Positions 6,628 to 15,515 of a DNA stretch of 39,109 nucleotides are shown here, piece by piece (within the stretch, counting starts at the first letter, position 1; every line of letters begins with the position of its first letter). The translations under genes and the position numbers were made by a program. Origin of the DNA: Bacteroidales bacterium (GTDB lineage Bacteria > Bacteroidota > Bacteroidia > Bacteroidales > UBA932); assembly GCA_015060205.1 (NCBI GenBank), contig SUYY01000022.1, forward strand, positions 1 through 39,109, written 5' to 3'. The notes under the pieces are model-generated. The model was given only the letters and a program-made list of their open reading frames with translations, ran no database searches and was not told the origin of the DNA.

Positions 6628-7875
6628 TCAAAGATTGAACCGGAGTCCCATTTCGAAACCGAGCATCAGAGGCTGAGCCGTGCGGATGCTGTTCGGCTGC
6701 TTGCAGTTGAAATAATATCGGACGCTCGGGTCAATATATATACCCACATATCTTCCGAGCAGAAATTCCACGCCGATACCGGCATTTGCCGAAAGTTGCA
6801 CTCCCTTCACTGCTTCCTGATGATGTATCACAGGGGCTGTCTGCACTTCATATCTGTCAGCCATGCACTTCTCGACTGTTCCTCCCGCATATGCATAGAA
6901 CTTTATGAAATCCTTGCTCACGATGTTGTAATATGCATTGACAGGTATACCGATGTAGTGCTGTGAGTTGCGGATGTTTGCAGTGATGGGCAGAAGTGCC
7001 ACACCATCCTCCACTTCCGTATATTTTCCGTTGAATTTGCTTGTCAGATAGGTATAGTTCAGTCCCATTCCCAGCGACCATCGTTCCGTGAAGTTCAGCC
7101 TGACTCCGAGTCCGAAAGAAAGCGGAATTCCGTACGTAGTCTGTTTACTTGTCCTTTCTACTGTGGTCTTGGATGGGGTGGTGAGAATTCCCGGACTTCT
7201 GAGCGGTCCGATGCTTCCCTTGTTATGCGGATTGTTTGTGCCGGCGATTCCGGAGACTACCAGTGACGCCCTGACCTTGCCGGTCCTCTTTTCGTTCTCT
7301 TCCTCCCAGTCCGTATCGTCCACGATGATGTCATTTCCTGTTTCCGGAATATCTTCACCGAATCCGGCGGATCCCGTCATATCCGGATGTTCCGCTGAAG
7401 GGGTTTCCTCTGCAACAGGTGCGGTCTCCACGACCTCTCCAGCACGATCTGCATCCATCTCAGTTTCTGATGCAGGCACTGCCTCGGTTTCGTCTTCGGA
7501 TGCAGACTTCATGGAGATATGCTTCATTGCCTCTGACTTCGAAACGCTCTGCTCTTTTTCTACATTTGCGAGCAGGACAGGTGCTTCCTGACCCTCCGAC
7601 GGATTCTCCACCACTGCAATCATATCTCCCGAAGAAGCAGGCGGAACATTGTCATGAGACCTTCCGCTGAAGAATATGCCTGCAACGACAGCGGCAGCAA
7701 CCGCAGACGCGGAGACTGCACGTCCAAGCCACAGAACCACAGTCCTGCGCCTTGCAACTCTGTCAAGCCCTCCTGCAACTCCATCCCATACATGGGCAGG
7801 AACCTCTTCCTGTCCGTTTTCAAGAATGGACCTTATCAGAAGGTCAGACTCTTCCATATGATTGTCATCAAACAT
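6628..7875 (-). CDS. Trans-envelope anti-sigma factor candidate (inner-membrane anchor plus outer-membrane barrel)
   Basis: This 415-residue protein has three parts. Residues 1-45 are a charged cytoplasmic segment with the VPAHVWDGVAGGLDRVARRR-type helix found in Bacteroidetes anti-sigma proteins. Residues about 46-69 form one transmembrane helix. Residues about 70-235 are an acidic, Ser/Glu/Pro-rich region likely to be disordered. Residues about 240-415 are a PorT-like outer-membrane beta-barrel with alternating aromatic strands, ending GFEMGLRFNL. Its start overlaps the end of the ECF sigma gene by 8 bases, so the two are translationally linked. The architecture matches the dual membrane-spanning anti-sigma (Dma) proteins described in Bacteroides thetaiotaomicron. 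It would sense the outer membrane through its barrel and hold the sigma factor at the inner membrane. The role is inferred from architecture and neighbour. Confidence 0.85.
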   Translation of the reverse strand: MFDDNHMEESDLLIRSILENGQEEVPAHVWDGVAGGLDRVARRRTVVLWLGRAVSASAVAAAVVAGIFFSGRSHDNVPPASSGDMIAVVENPSEGQEAPVLLANVEKEQSVSKSEAMKHISMKSASEDETEAVPASETEMDADRAGEVVETAPVAEETPSAEHPDMTGSAGFGEDIPETGNDIIVDDTDWEEENEKRTGKVRASLVVSGIAGTNNPHNKGSIGPLRSPGILTTPSKTTVERTSKQTTYGIPLSFGLGVRLNFTERWSLGMGLNYTYLTSKFNGKYTEVEDGVALLPITANIRNSQHYIGIPVNAYYNIVSKDFIKFYAYAGGTVEKCMADRYEVQTAPVIHHQEAVKGVQLSANAGIGVEFLLGRYVGIYIDPSVRYYFNCKQPNSIRTAQPLMLGFEMGLRFNL

Positions 7876-8410
7876 TATATCTTTCCTTTATCCTGCTCTG
7901 AAGAAGCGCTCTGGCCCTGCTGTACTGAGTACGTGAGGTTACCTCGCTTATTCCCAGAATATCTGCAATCTCCTTATGTGAATATCCCTCGACCGCATAC
8001 ATGTTGAACACAGTCCTGAATCCGGTCGGAAGGTCCATCACTATCTCCATCAGTTCCTTGTAACCGATATTTTCGATCTGTCCCGTAACTTCGGTCTTCA
8101 ACCCTCTGGCGGCCTCGAGGTCATCGCTCATCTTCAATGCATCCTTTTTTCTCAGATACATCAAAGCAGTCGTCACGAATATCCTTCTTGCCCATCCTTC
8201 GAAGGAACCGTCACCTTTGTAGGTGTCGATGCGTGTGAACAATGTGACGAAGCCGTCCTGCAGGATATCTTCCGCAAGCGTTCTGCTTCCGACATATCTG
8301 ATGCACACAGGGAACATGCGGGGCGCCAGACGGTCATAAAGCACCTTCTGAGCGACCCGGTCTCCTTTCTTGCATGACTCAATCAGTTGAATGTCAAAGG
8401 TTTCCGCCAC
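7868..8410 (-). CDS. ECF-type RNA polymerase sigma-70 factor
   Basis: The 180-residue protein has sigma region 2 (about 10-90, with AEDILQDGFVTLFTRIDTYKGDGSFEGW spread over the core and -10 recognition helices) and region 4 (about 120-175, LPTGFRTVFNMYAVEGYSHKEIADILGISEVTSRTQYSRAR), joined by a short linker with no region 3. This is the ECF layout. The partner anti-sigma gene overlaps its stop. No TAnnTTTG box is seen upstream; instead two copies of GGGAAAAATG lie 92-118 bases before the start, which could be an autoregulated promoter. The divergent TPR-envC genes are possible regulon members. Confidence 0.95.
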   Translation of the reverse strand: MAETFDIQLIESCKKGDRVAQKVLYDRLAPRMFPVCIRYVGSRTLAEDILQDGFVTLFTRIDTYKGDGSFEGWARRIFVTTALMYLRKKDALKMSDDLEAARGLKTEVTGQIENIGYKELMEIVMDLPTGFRTVFNMYAVEGYSHKEIADILGISEVTSRTQYSRARALLQSRIKERYNV

Positions 8411-8498
8411 CGTTCACAATATCAGGCCCTATCTGTTCCACTCATTCTCATGCGCCCATAAAGATGCATACCGGACCTGTAATGTTGCATTTTGGACA

Positions 8499-8527
8499 CA
8501 TTTTTCCCAAAGTTCTGCATTTTTCCC
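8499..8527. promoter_or_regulatory. Direct repeat in the sigma/TPR divergent region
   Basis: CATTTTTCCC occurs at 8499-8508 and 8518-8527, start to start 19 bases (about two helical turns). A related TGCATTTTGG lies at 8486-8495. On the minus strand the repeats read GGGAAAAATG, containing the GGAA typical of ECF -35 elements and pointing toward the sigma gene. A role as operator or ECF promoter is inference. Confidence 0.5.
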
Positions 8528-8539
8528 GAAATAGAGTGT

Positions 8540-8547
8540 TATTTTTG
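8540..8547 (+). promoter_or_regulatory. Putative -7 element for the TPR-envC operon
   Basis: TATTTTTG fits TAnnTTTG and lies 24 bases before the ATG at 8572. The -33 match is poor. It begins 13 bases after the second GGGAAAAATG repeat. Confidence 0.45.
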
Positions 8548-8571
8548 TATGTTTTTGCACGATAAATTTCA

Positions 8572-10275
8572 ATGAAGCCGAGAATATACATATACGTAGC
8601 GCTTGTTTCTGCTCTTTTTTTCTTTTCACCCCTCGTGAAGGCTCAGGTGGACAGTGGCGCCATGGTAGTGTCTGCGGTGGAATATATCGAGTCCGGAGAT
8701 TATATCAGGGCGGAAGCGGTGCTGCAGAGGATTCTCTCGGAAGATCCGGACAACGATGCAGCCCTTTATTACATGGCCATGTGCCACCTTGCCCAGAAGC
8801 GTGCGGACAAGGCCGAGGACTGCCTGAATGCCGCAGTCGCATCGGATTCCACCAATTTCTGGTATCGTCACCGTCTTGCCTCGCTCTATGCGATGACCTC
8901 GCGTGAGGAACTTACCATAGACATGTATGAAAGTCTTCTCGAGGACTTTCCGAAGAGGAGCGAACTTTATTTCGACCTGGTGGAACTGTATTCTTCGCAG
9001 GGGGAGTACGGGAAGGCTCTCGACACCCTCACCGAAATCGAGACTGTCTTCGGAATGACGGAATCCATCGCCATATACCGCTATAACCTCATGCTCAAGA
9101 CCGGTGATCGGGAGCAGGCATTCAGGACCCTGGAGGAGTACAACAGCAGATATTCCTCTCCGTACGTGCTGTCCGTCCTTGCTGAGCATCATCTGGGTAC
9201 GTACAACGATTCCACCGCTCTTGCCTATTACAACGAGGCTCTCGAACTTGCCCCTGATTTCTCTCCGGCACTGCTTGGCAAGGCAGAGACATTGAGGATG
9301 ACCCGCAGATATGACGAATATTTCGACGTGCTTTCCGCATATGTCTCCCTTCCGGACGAACATCCTAAGGCGAAGTCTGACTATATAAACGCTGTTCTCA
9401 GGGGAGTGGATGCCAGATTCCTCAGGACATTCTCGCCGCAACTTGACAGTATTGTGAATCAGGTGGTTAAGGTCCATCCGTCAGACAGTGTCGCCCTTAA
9501 TCTTGCTGGATTATATTACTACTCGACCGCCCGTGCGGACCAGGCAGGCGAATATTTCCGGATGAATGCACAGACCCATCCTCGTTCACTTTCTGCAAAT
9601 GCCGGATATGTCGAATATCTGATGTACTCGGAGAAATGGGAAGAACTCTCAAAGGAGGGCAGGAGGGCATTTGAAATCTTTCCGAAGGAAGTGGCTTTCC
9701 TGGAAATGGCGAGTATGGGAGATTATAACCTGAAGGAATACGGAAAAGTCCTGGAAATATGTGACAGGATGCTGGACGTTGCACCTGCCGACAGCGCCGT
9801 GGTGCTGCGCGCATGGTCCACCAAAGGTGATGTCTTCCACCTGATCGGAGAAACTTCGAAGGCATATAAGGCATATGAGAAAGCGCTCAAGGTCAATCCG
9901 GATTATATCTATGTGCTGAACAATTATGCATATTATCTCAGTCTTGAGGGAAAGAAACTGAAGAAGGCTCATGATATGAGCCGCAAGACCATAGAGGCAG
10001 AGCCGGACAATGCCACCTATCTGGATACATTCGGCTGGATACTCTTCCTGCAGGGCAAGCCTGAAGAGGCAAAGACGCATTTCAAGCGGGCCATGCTTTA
10101 TGGCGGCAAGGAGAGTCCGGTCATTATGGACCATTATGCCGAAGTCCTCTTCGCTTTGGGAGAATATGACAGGGCAATGGTGTATTGGAATATGGCTCTC
10201 CAGATTGACAACGGTGAGATTGCCGGCCTGAAGGAGAGGATAAACCTGCGCAAGCAGCAGATGAAGAAGAAATGA
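8572..10275 (+). CDS. Exported tetratricopeptide-repeat protein
   Basis: The 567-residue protein begins with a signal peptide (hydrophobic residues about 5-20, cleavage likely after VKA at about 24). The rest is an array of TPR helices from about 30 to 560; clear units include EAVLQRILSEDPDNDAALYY, KAYKAYEKALKVNPDYIYV and EEAKTHFKRAMLYGG. TPRs bind other proteins, so a periplasmic scaffold role is likely. The next gene, encoding an EnvC-like activator, starts inside this stop (ATGA overlap), so the two are translationally coupled. A TPR gene beside an M23/EnvC gene is a recurrent Bacteroidetes arrangement, suggesting a role in cell-wall remodelling. The divergent ECF sigma/anti-sigma pair may regulate it. 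Confidence 0.9.
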   Translation: MKPRIYIYVALVSALFFFSPLVKAQVDSGAMVVSAVEYIESGDYIRAEAVLQRILSEDPDNDAALYYMAMCHLAQKRADKAEDCLNAAVASDSTNFWYRHRLASLYAMTSREELTIDMYESLLEDFPKRSELYFDLVELYSSQGEYGKALDTLTEIETVFGMTESIAIYRYNLMLKTGDREQAFRTLEEYNSRYSSPYVLSVLAEHHLGTYNDSTALAYYNEALELAPDFSPALLGKAETLRMTRRYDEYFDVLSAYVSLPDEHPKAKSDYINAVLRGVDARFLRTFSPQLDSIVNQVVKVHPSDSVALNLAGLYYYSTARADQAGEYFRMNAQTHPRSLSANAGYVEYLMYSEKWEELSKEGRRAFEIFPKEVAFLEMASMGDYNLKEYGKVLEICDRMLDVAPADSAVVLRAWSTKGDVFHLIGETSKAYKAYEKALKVNPDYIYVLNNYAYYLSLEGKKLKKAHDMSRKTIEAEPDNATYLDTFGWILFLQGKPEEAKTHFKRAMLYGGKESPVIMDHYAEVLFALGEYDRAMVYWNMALQIDNGEIAGLKERINLRKQQMKKK

Positions 10276-11459
10276 TCCGTTTTCTGAAAATATCATTCAT
10301 ATCGCTGGCGCTTCTTTCCGCCTCGCTTGTGTCATATGCTCAGGACACAAAGGCGCAGAGGGAGAAAAAGGCTCGGCTTGAACGTGAGATCGCCATCATT
10401 GACGAGCAGTTGGCCGACAATGCAAAGCGGAGCAACTCAATGCTGTCCAACCTTACTCTTATCCGTAAGAAGATATCCAACCGAAAGTCGCTTGTTGAGG
10501 AAAGCGACCGTCAGATCCGGAAATATTCGGACGAAATATACTTGAAGCAGAGGCAGATAAATCGTCTTCAGGCTCGGGTGGACACCTTGAAAGACCATTA
10601 TTCAAGGCTGGTTGTAAGCGCATATAAGAACCGGGATTCCAGAATATGGTATATGTATATGCTTTCCAGCGAAAGTCTTGGGCAGGCCTTCCGTCGCTAC
10701 TCATATTTCAAGAATCTTTCTTCGCAGATGAACGATGAGGCAAGGAAGATAAAGGCCGCGCAGGATGAACTTGTCATGGAAAAGGAGAAATTGGCGGCAT
10801 TGAAGAACGAGGCTCAGGTGGTAAAGAAGGAACGTGTCAAGGATCTGGAGTCTCTTAAGGCGGAGGAGGCGCAGGCAGATAAGGTCGTGAAGAATCTGCA
10901 GAAGAACAGAAAGACCTATCAGAAGCAGTTAGCCTCGAAGAAGAAGCAGATAGATGCCCTTAACCGGGAGATAGAAAGGATAGTGGCGGAAGCGATGAAG
11001 AAGCCGGGAAGCGGAGGAAAGAAGCAGGAACCGGTCGATTATAAACTTGCCGAGGAGTTTTCAAAGAACAAGGGAAAATTGCCTTGGCCGCTTGACGGAC
11101 CTGTTGTGGGACGTTTCGGAAGACAGTTCCATCCGGTGTTCAGGAATCTGGAACTTCCCCCTAACAACGGAATTGATATCGCCGTTGCCAGAGGTTCTGA
11201 TGTGAAGACTGTCTTCAAGGGGGTTGTGAAGCAGGTGTTTGTCATGCCGGGATATAATCAGTGTGTGCTTATCCGTCATGGTAACTATTTCACATTCTAT
11301 TGTAAATTGAAGACCGTAAGCGTAAAGGCTGGCGACAAGGTCAGCACTGGCGACGTGATAGGAATGGTGGATACCATAAATGGTGAGACCCAACTTCATT
11401 TCGAAGTCTGGCAGAACACCAAGCCGCAGAACCCCGAAACATGGCTGAGAAAAAATTAA
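10272..11459 (+). CDS. EnvC-like murein hydrolase activator with degenerate M23/LytM domain
   Basis: This 395-residue protein has a signal peptide (cleavage near SYA, about 23), long coiled coils (about 25-115 and 155-240, rich in Lys/Glu/Gln/Arg) and a C-terminal LytM domain (about 270-395). Active M23 enzymes bind zinc through HxxxD and HxH. Here the first motif reads NNGIDIA (His replaced by Asn) and the YxHL position reads YCKL, while QLHFEVW is retained. Zinc binding is therefore lost. This is the state seen in EnvC and NlpD, which activate amidases instead of cutting wall themselves. It overlaps the TPR gene by 4 bases. The amidase partner is not in the window. Confidence 0.92.
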   Translation: MIRFLKISFISLALLSASLVSYAQDTKAQREKKARLEREIAIIDEQLADNAKRSNSMLSNLTLIRKKISNRKSLVEESDRQIRKYSDEIYLKQRQINRLQARVDTLKDHYSRLVVSAYKNRDSRIWYMYMLSSESLGQAFRRYSYFKNLSSQMNDEARKIKAAQDELVMEKEKLAALKNEAQVVKKERVKDLESLKAEEAQADKVVKNLQKNRKTYQKQLASKKKQIDALNREIERIVAEAMKKPGSGGKKQEPVDYKLAEEFSKNKGKLPWPLDGPVVGRFGRQFHPVFRNLELPPNNGIDIAVARGSDVKTVFKGVVKQVFVMPGYNQCVLIRHGNYFTFYCKLKTVSVKAGDKVSTGDVIGMVDTINGETQLHFEVWQNTKPQNPETWLRKN

Positions 11460-11463
11460 ATAT

Positions 11464-12648
11464 ATGACCAGGAAAACCGTATTCCTGACAGGAGCGACCG
11501 GCAACATGGGCTGGGCAGGCTTTCAGGAACTCTACAAAAGAAAGGATAGATTCGACATCCGTATTCTTGCCCGCGACAGCAAGAAGAACCGCAATATGCT
11601 TAAAGGGTACCTAAGTGACCCATCCGTGACCGTGATATGGGGCGACCTGACACGTTATGAGGATGTTCTCGCCGGAGTCACTGGCTCCGACTATGTTCTT
11701 CATGTCGGAGGAATGGTCTCTCCCGCTGCGGACTATTATCCGCAGAAGACCTTGAAAGTCAATGTGTCAGCGGCTGAAAATGTTGTAAAGGCAGTTCTTG
11801 CCCAGCCGAATGCAGATGATATGAGGGTTGTATATATAGGTTCCGTAGCACAATACGGTGACCGAAATCCTCCTCGTCATTGGGGAGGAGTGGATGAGCC
11901 TCAGACACCTGCAAAATATGACATGTACGCCCTGTCGAAGATACGCTCGGAAGAAATATTCGCCAATGCTGGACTCAAGAGATGGGTGTCTCTCAGGCAG
12001 AGCGGAATCCTGTATCCCGGCATTCTCAAGGTTGTCAACCCGACAGCCTTCCATGTCCCTGTGGGCGGTGTCCTGGAGTGGGCTACAATCGAGGATTCGG
12101 GCCGCCTTCTTGCACAGGTCTGCGAAGACTGGGTTCCTGACGAGTTCTGGAATCAGGCATACAACATCAGCAGCGGCGAACAGTATCGTATGACGAATTA
12201 TGAGTTCGAGACACGCCTTCTTAACGGTCTTGGCCTTCCCGGACCGGAAAAAGTCTTTGAGCCTCAATGGTTTGCACTTAAGAATTTCCATGGTATGTGG
12301 TATACCGATGCAGACCGTCTGGAGGAGTTCCTGCATTTCCGCGCAAACACTCCGATTGACGAATATTTCGCTACAATGAAATCAAAACTTCCATGGTTCT
12401 ATTCGCTTGCCTTTCTTGCGCCTGCATGGGCTGTAAAGATGTTCATGAAGCCATATGCCTTCGAAAAAGGAATGGGAACACAATGGTGGGTGGAAAACGA
12501 TCAGGAAAAGTTCCTTGCCTATTACGGTTCGCGTGAAGCATACGATGCCATAAAGTCCTGGGATGACGTCCGTCCTGCACCTCTTGAAAAGAACCTCGAG
12601 ACCGCTCGTGCCAAAGGCGACACCCATCCTGTCGAGTCAACGAAGTGA
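11464..12648 (+). CDS. NAD-dependent epimerase/dehydratase family protein
   Basis: An extended short-chain dehydrogenase of 394 residues. It has the Rossmann motif GATGNMG near the N-terminus, a conserved acidic region (WGDLT), and the active-site YALSK (Tyr-x3-Lys), with Ser in the preceding YIGSVAQYG. A C-terminal part of about 120 residues goes beyond the usual epimerase core (WWVENDQEKFLAYYGS). The substrate could be a nucleotide sugar or a sterol-like or other alcohol; nothing here decides. It follows envC by four bases and may be on the same transcript. Confidence 0.85.
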   Translation: MTRKTVFLTGATGNMGWAGFQELYKRKDRFDIRILARDSKKNRNMLKGYLSDPSVTVIWGDLTRYEDVLAGVTGSDYVLHVGGMVSPAADYYPQKTLKVNVSAAENVVKAVLAQPNADDMRVVYIGSVAQYGDRNPPRHWGGVDEPQTPAKYDMYALSKIRSEEIFANAGLKRWVSLRQSGILYPGILKVVNPTAFHVPVGGVLEWATIEDSGRLLAQVCEDWVPDEFWNQAYNISSGEQYRMTNYEFETRLLNGLGLPGPEKVFEPQWFALKNFHGMWYTDADRLEEFLHFRANTPIDEYFATMKSKLPWFYSLAFLAPAWAVKMFMKPYAFEKGMGTQWWVENDQEKFLAYYGSREAYDAIKSWDDVRPAPLEKNLETARAKGDTHPVESTK

Positions 12649-12673
12649 GTCGAGACATCTCTAACCGATCATC

Positions 12674-13126
12674 ATGAAAATCAGAATATTAGATATAGCA
12701 TATGAGACAATGGCAGACGGTCCGGGTCTGCGTACATCCATCTACTGCGCCGGCTGCGCCCATCATTGCCCCGGTTGTCATAATCCTCAGTCCTGGGACT
12801 TTGACGGAGGACGCGAAATGTCTGTCCAGGAACTTCTGGATATAGTCAAGGATGATGAATTTGCAGATGTCACGTTTTCCGGAGGTGATCCCCTCTATCA
12901 GGTGGAAGCATTCACCGAACTGGCCCGTCGTATAAAGGAGGATACCGGCAAGAACATATGGTGCTATACCGGTTTTACATATGAACAGATTCTTGAAGAC
13001 GAGCGTCTGAGCATGATACTTCCATATATCGACACCTTGGTTGAGGGTCCTTTCGTCATGGAACTCCGTAATACCGATCTTCCGTTCAGAGGCAGTTCCA
13101 ATCAGCGTATCATACATCTTAGATGA
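12674..13126 (+). CDS. nrdG: Anaerobic ribonucleoside-triphosphate reductase activating protein
   Basis: NrdG is a radical SAM enzyme that installs the glycyl radical on NrdD. At 150 residues it has the compact length of the family. The iron-sulfur motif CxxxCxxC is Cys28-Ala-His-His-Cys32-Pro-Gly-Cys35, with ADGPGLR before it and FSGGDPLYQ (the SAM-binding GGDP) after. It lies 25 bases after the epimerase gene on the plus strand, and its partner nrdD is on the opposite strand, tail to tail, across a perfect hairpin. No promoter box is seen directly upstream, so it may be read through from the epimerase. Confidence 0.96.
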   Translation: MKIRILDIAYETMADGPGLRTSIYCAGCAHHCPGCHNPQSWDFDGGREMSVQELLDIVKDDEFADVTFSGGDPLYQVEAFTELARRIKEDTGKNIWCYTGFTYEQILEDERLSMILPYIDTLVEGPFVMELRNTDLPFRGSSNQRIIHLR

Positions 13127-13135
13127 CATACATGA

Positions 13136-13180
13136 ACAAGAATCCCGAAGTCAGCGTGATGCGAACTTCGGGATTCTTGT
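13136..13180. terminator. Bidirectional terminator between nrdG and nrdD
   Basis: A perfect 16-bp inverted repeat (arms ACAAGAATCCCGAAGT and ACTTCGGGATTCTTGT) encloses a 13-base loop. It lies 10 bases after the nrdG stop and 18 bases after the nrdD stop. The T tracts are short on both strands. Confidence 0.85.
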
Positions 13181-13198
13181 CTTATGCTTGCCTTGTGG

Positions 13199-15406
13199 CT
13201 ATTTATGTACCACTCTGTCTTTAAGTTCTGCGAGTTTTGCACTGTTCCAGCGACCTGTTGTACCTACGAGATATCCTGTGATACGCTGCAGTTTATCGAT
13301 CTTGGTGCTCTTGCAGTGAGGACATTTCTCAAGGTTTGAATCGGCATTCTCGTATCCGCAGTCCATGCAACGGTTGCGGTTGTGGTTGACTGAGCAGTAT
13401 CCGATGTCATACTTGTCCATCAGGTCGACGATGGTCATGATGGCCTCAGGATTGTGGGTCGCATCTCCGTCGATTTCCACATAGAAGATATGTCCGCCCC
13501 TGGTGAGGTTGTGATATGGAGCCTCGACCTCTGCCTTGTGCTTAGGTGTACATTTATAATATACAGGCACATGGTTGGAGTTTGTGTAATAGTCCTTGTC
13601 TGTAATGCCAGGAATGACTCCGAACTTCTTCTTGTCACCTCTTGTGAATCGGCCTGCAAGACCTTCTGCCGGAGTTGCAAGGACACTGAAGTTGTGGCGG
13701 TACTTTTCGCAGAATTCTCCCACCTTGTCATTCATGAAGTTGACGATACGAAGTCCAAGTTCCTGTGCCTCAGGCGATTCTCCGTGATGTTTTCCGCAAA
13801 GTGCTATAAGAGTCTCTGCAAGACCGATGAAACCGATACCGAGAGTTCCGTGGTTTATTACAGATTCGATACTGTCATTCTCTCCGAGTTTCTCGCTGTC
13901 AAGCCAGAGCGCGCCCATAAGGAGAGGGAACTGCTTCTTTAGAGCGGTCTTCTGGAAATTGTAACGGTCGTTGAGTTGCTTTGCAGCAATGTCAAGTGCC
14001 CATGAAAGTTTGTTGAAGAACTCGTGGATGCGGTCTTCCTGATTTGGAATGCCCATGCACTCGATTGCAAGTTTCACTATATTGATGGTAGTGAAGGAAA
14101 GGTTTCCTCGTCCGATAGAGGTCTTAGGTCCGAAGCGGTTCTCGAATACACGGGTTCGGCATCCCATTGTAGCGACCTCGTACTGATATCTCTTAGGATC
14201 ATCTGCCTTCCAGAGTTCGTGCTGGTTGTACGGAGCGTCAAGGTTCACGAAGTTAGGGAAGAATCGGCGTGCAGACACCTTGCAGGCAAACTTGTAGAGG
14301 TCGTAGTTGCGGTCTTCAGGGAGGTAACTGACACCTCTCTTCTTTTTCCATATCTGGATAGGGAAGATGGCGGTCGAACCGTTACCGACACCCTCGTATG
14401 TGGTGTTAAGAATCTCGCGGATGACGCATCGTCCCTCTGCTGAAGTGTCGGTTCCGTAGTTGATTGAACTGAATACCACCTGGTTACCGCCGCGTGAGTG
14501 TATGGAGTTCATATTGTGTACGAACGCCTCCATCGACTGGTGTACACGGCTGACAGTCATGTTTATTGCATGCTGAATCACCCTGTCGTCTCCCTGTATG
14601 CCCACAAGATCACGTCTGAGGTAGTCATCGATAGGAGTGTTGTAGAGTCTTGAATAGTCTTCTCCGTTGATCTCACCGATCTTGTCGAGTTCCTCCTGGA
14701 AGGAACGTCTTACGAAAGGTGCCATATAGAAGTCGAATGCAGGGATAGCCTGACCGCCGTGCATCTCATTCTGAACAGTCTCCATAGAAATACATCCGAG
14801 GATGCTGGCAGTCTCGATTCTTTTTGCCGGACGAGACTCTCCATGACCGGCAAAGAATCCGTCTTCCAGAATCTTGTCGAGAGGATGCTGGATACATGTG
14901 AGACTCTTGGTCGGATAGTAGTCCTTGTCATGGATGTGGATATAGTTGTTCTTCACGGCATCCTTCACTTCATCCGCAAGGAGACATTCGTCAACATATG
15001 ATTTTGTGGACTCTGAAGCGAACTTCATCATCATGCCGGCAGGTGTGTCGGCATTCATGTTGGCGTTCTCTCGGGTGATTTCGGTTGCCTGGGCATCGAT
15101 GATCTCCTGGAATATCTCACGTGACTTGGCCTTGCGGGCAAGGTTTCTCTGATTACGGTATGCGATGTATTTCTTTGCAACTTCCTTACGAGGGCTGTTC
15201 ATGAGTTCGAATTCCACCTGATCCTGGATATCCTCCACACTCATGTTTTCCACGTCGATCTTGGAAACTGCAGATGCAATTTCGGCTGCAAGGACGATGT
15301 CTTCTCCCTGCTCAGTAACGTCCATTGCCTTAAGGACGGCGTCAACAATCTTTCTCTTGTCAAAAATCACGACTCTACCGTCGCGCTTAACTACATGCTT
15401 TACCAT
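13199..15406 (-). CDS. nrdD: Anaerobic ribonucleoside-triphosphate reductase
   Basis: The class III reductase converts NTPs to dNTPs without oxygen, using a glycyl radical. I start at the ATG at 15406 (735 residues), which gives the usual ATP-cone beginning MVKHVVKRDGRVVIFDKRK; the frame is open 16 codons further, to 15454. The ATP-cone (about 1-90) senses dATP/ATP. The catalytic barrel follows. Near the C-terminus are the zinc pairs CMDC and CPHC, then RITGYLVGTTGRWN with the radical glycine. The leader of about 100 bases holds two hairpins sharing AGAGGACC. The activase gene nrdG is convergent rather than downstream. Confidence 0.97.
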   Translation of the reverse strand: MVKHVVKRDGRVVIFDKRKIVDAVLKAMDVTEQGEDIVLAAEIASAVSKIDVENMSVEDIQDQVEFELMNSPRKEVAKKYIAYRNQRNLARKAKSREIFQEIIDAQATEITRENANMNADTPAGMMMKFASESTKSYVDECLLADEVKDAVKNNYIHIHDKDYYPTKSLTCIQHPLDKILEDGFFAGHGESRPAKRIETASILGCISMETVQNEMHGGQAIPAFDFYMAPFVRRSFQEELDKIGEINGEDYSRLYNTPIDDYLRRDLVGIQGDDRVIQHAINMTVSRVHQSMEAFVHNMNSIHSRGGNQVVFSSINYGTDTSAEGRCVIREILNTTYEGVGNGSTAIFPIQIWKKKRGVSYLPEDRNYDLYKFACKVSARRFFPNFVNLDAPYNQHELWKADDPKRYQYEVATMGCRTRVFENRFGPKTSIGRGNLSFTTINIVKLAIECMGIPNQEDRIHEFFNKLSWALDIAAKQLNDRYNFQKTALKKQFPLLMGALWLDSEKLGENDSIESVINHGTLGIGFIGLAETLIALCGKHHGESPEAQELGLRIVNFMNDKVGEFCEKYRHNFSVLATPAEGLAGRFTRGDKKKFGVIPGITDKDYYTNSNHVPVYYKCTPKHKAEVEAPYHNLTRGGHIFYVEIDGDATHNPEAIMTIVDLMDKYDIGYCSVNHNRNRCMDCGYENADSNLEKCPHCKSTKIDKLQRITGYLVGTTGRWNSAKLAELKDRVVHK

Positions 15407-15429
15407 AAAAGTCAGTGTTACAAACAGCA

Positions 15430-15503
15430 GCGGTCCTCTCGAAAACCGCGCCATTATCGGTTAGTATTTCTATTGGATTCGTCAGCGGAAGAGGTCCTCT
15501 TTC
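15430..15503 (-). promoter_or_regulatory. nrdD leader with two related hairpins
   Basis: On the minus strand, between the -7 box and the ATG, two stem-loops can form. The first is near 15487-15504 (GGAAAGA with TCTTCC around GGACC). The second is at 15430-15449 (GCGGT with ACCGC). AGAGGACC is repeated in both (15493-15500 and 15433-15440), and each is followed by CGCTG. The arrangement suggests a regulatory leader. It matches no riboswitch I can name. Confidence 0.4.
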
Positions 15504-15515
15504 CTACTGGAGTGG

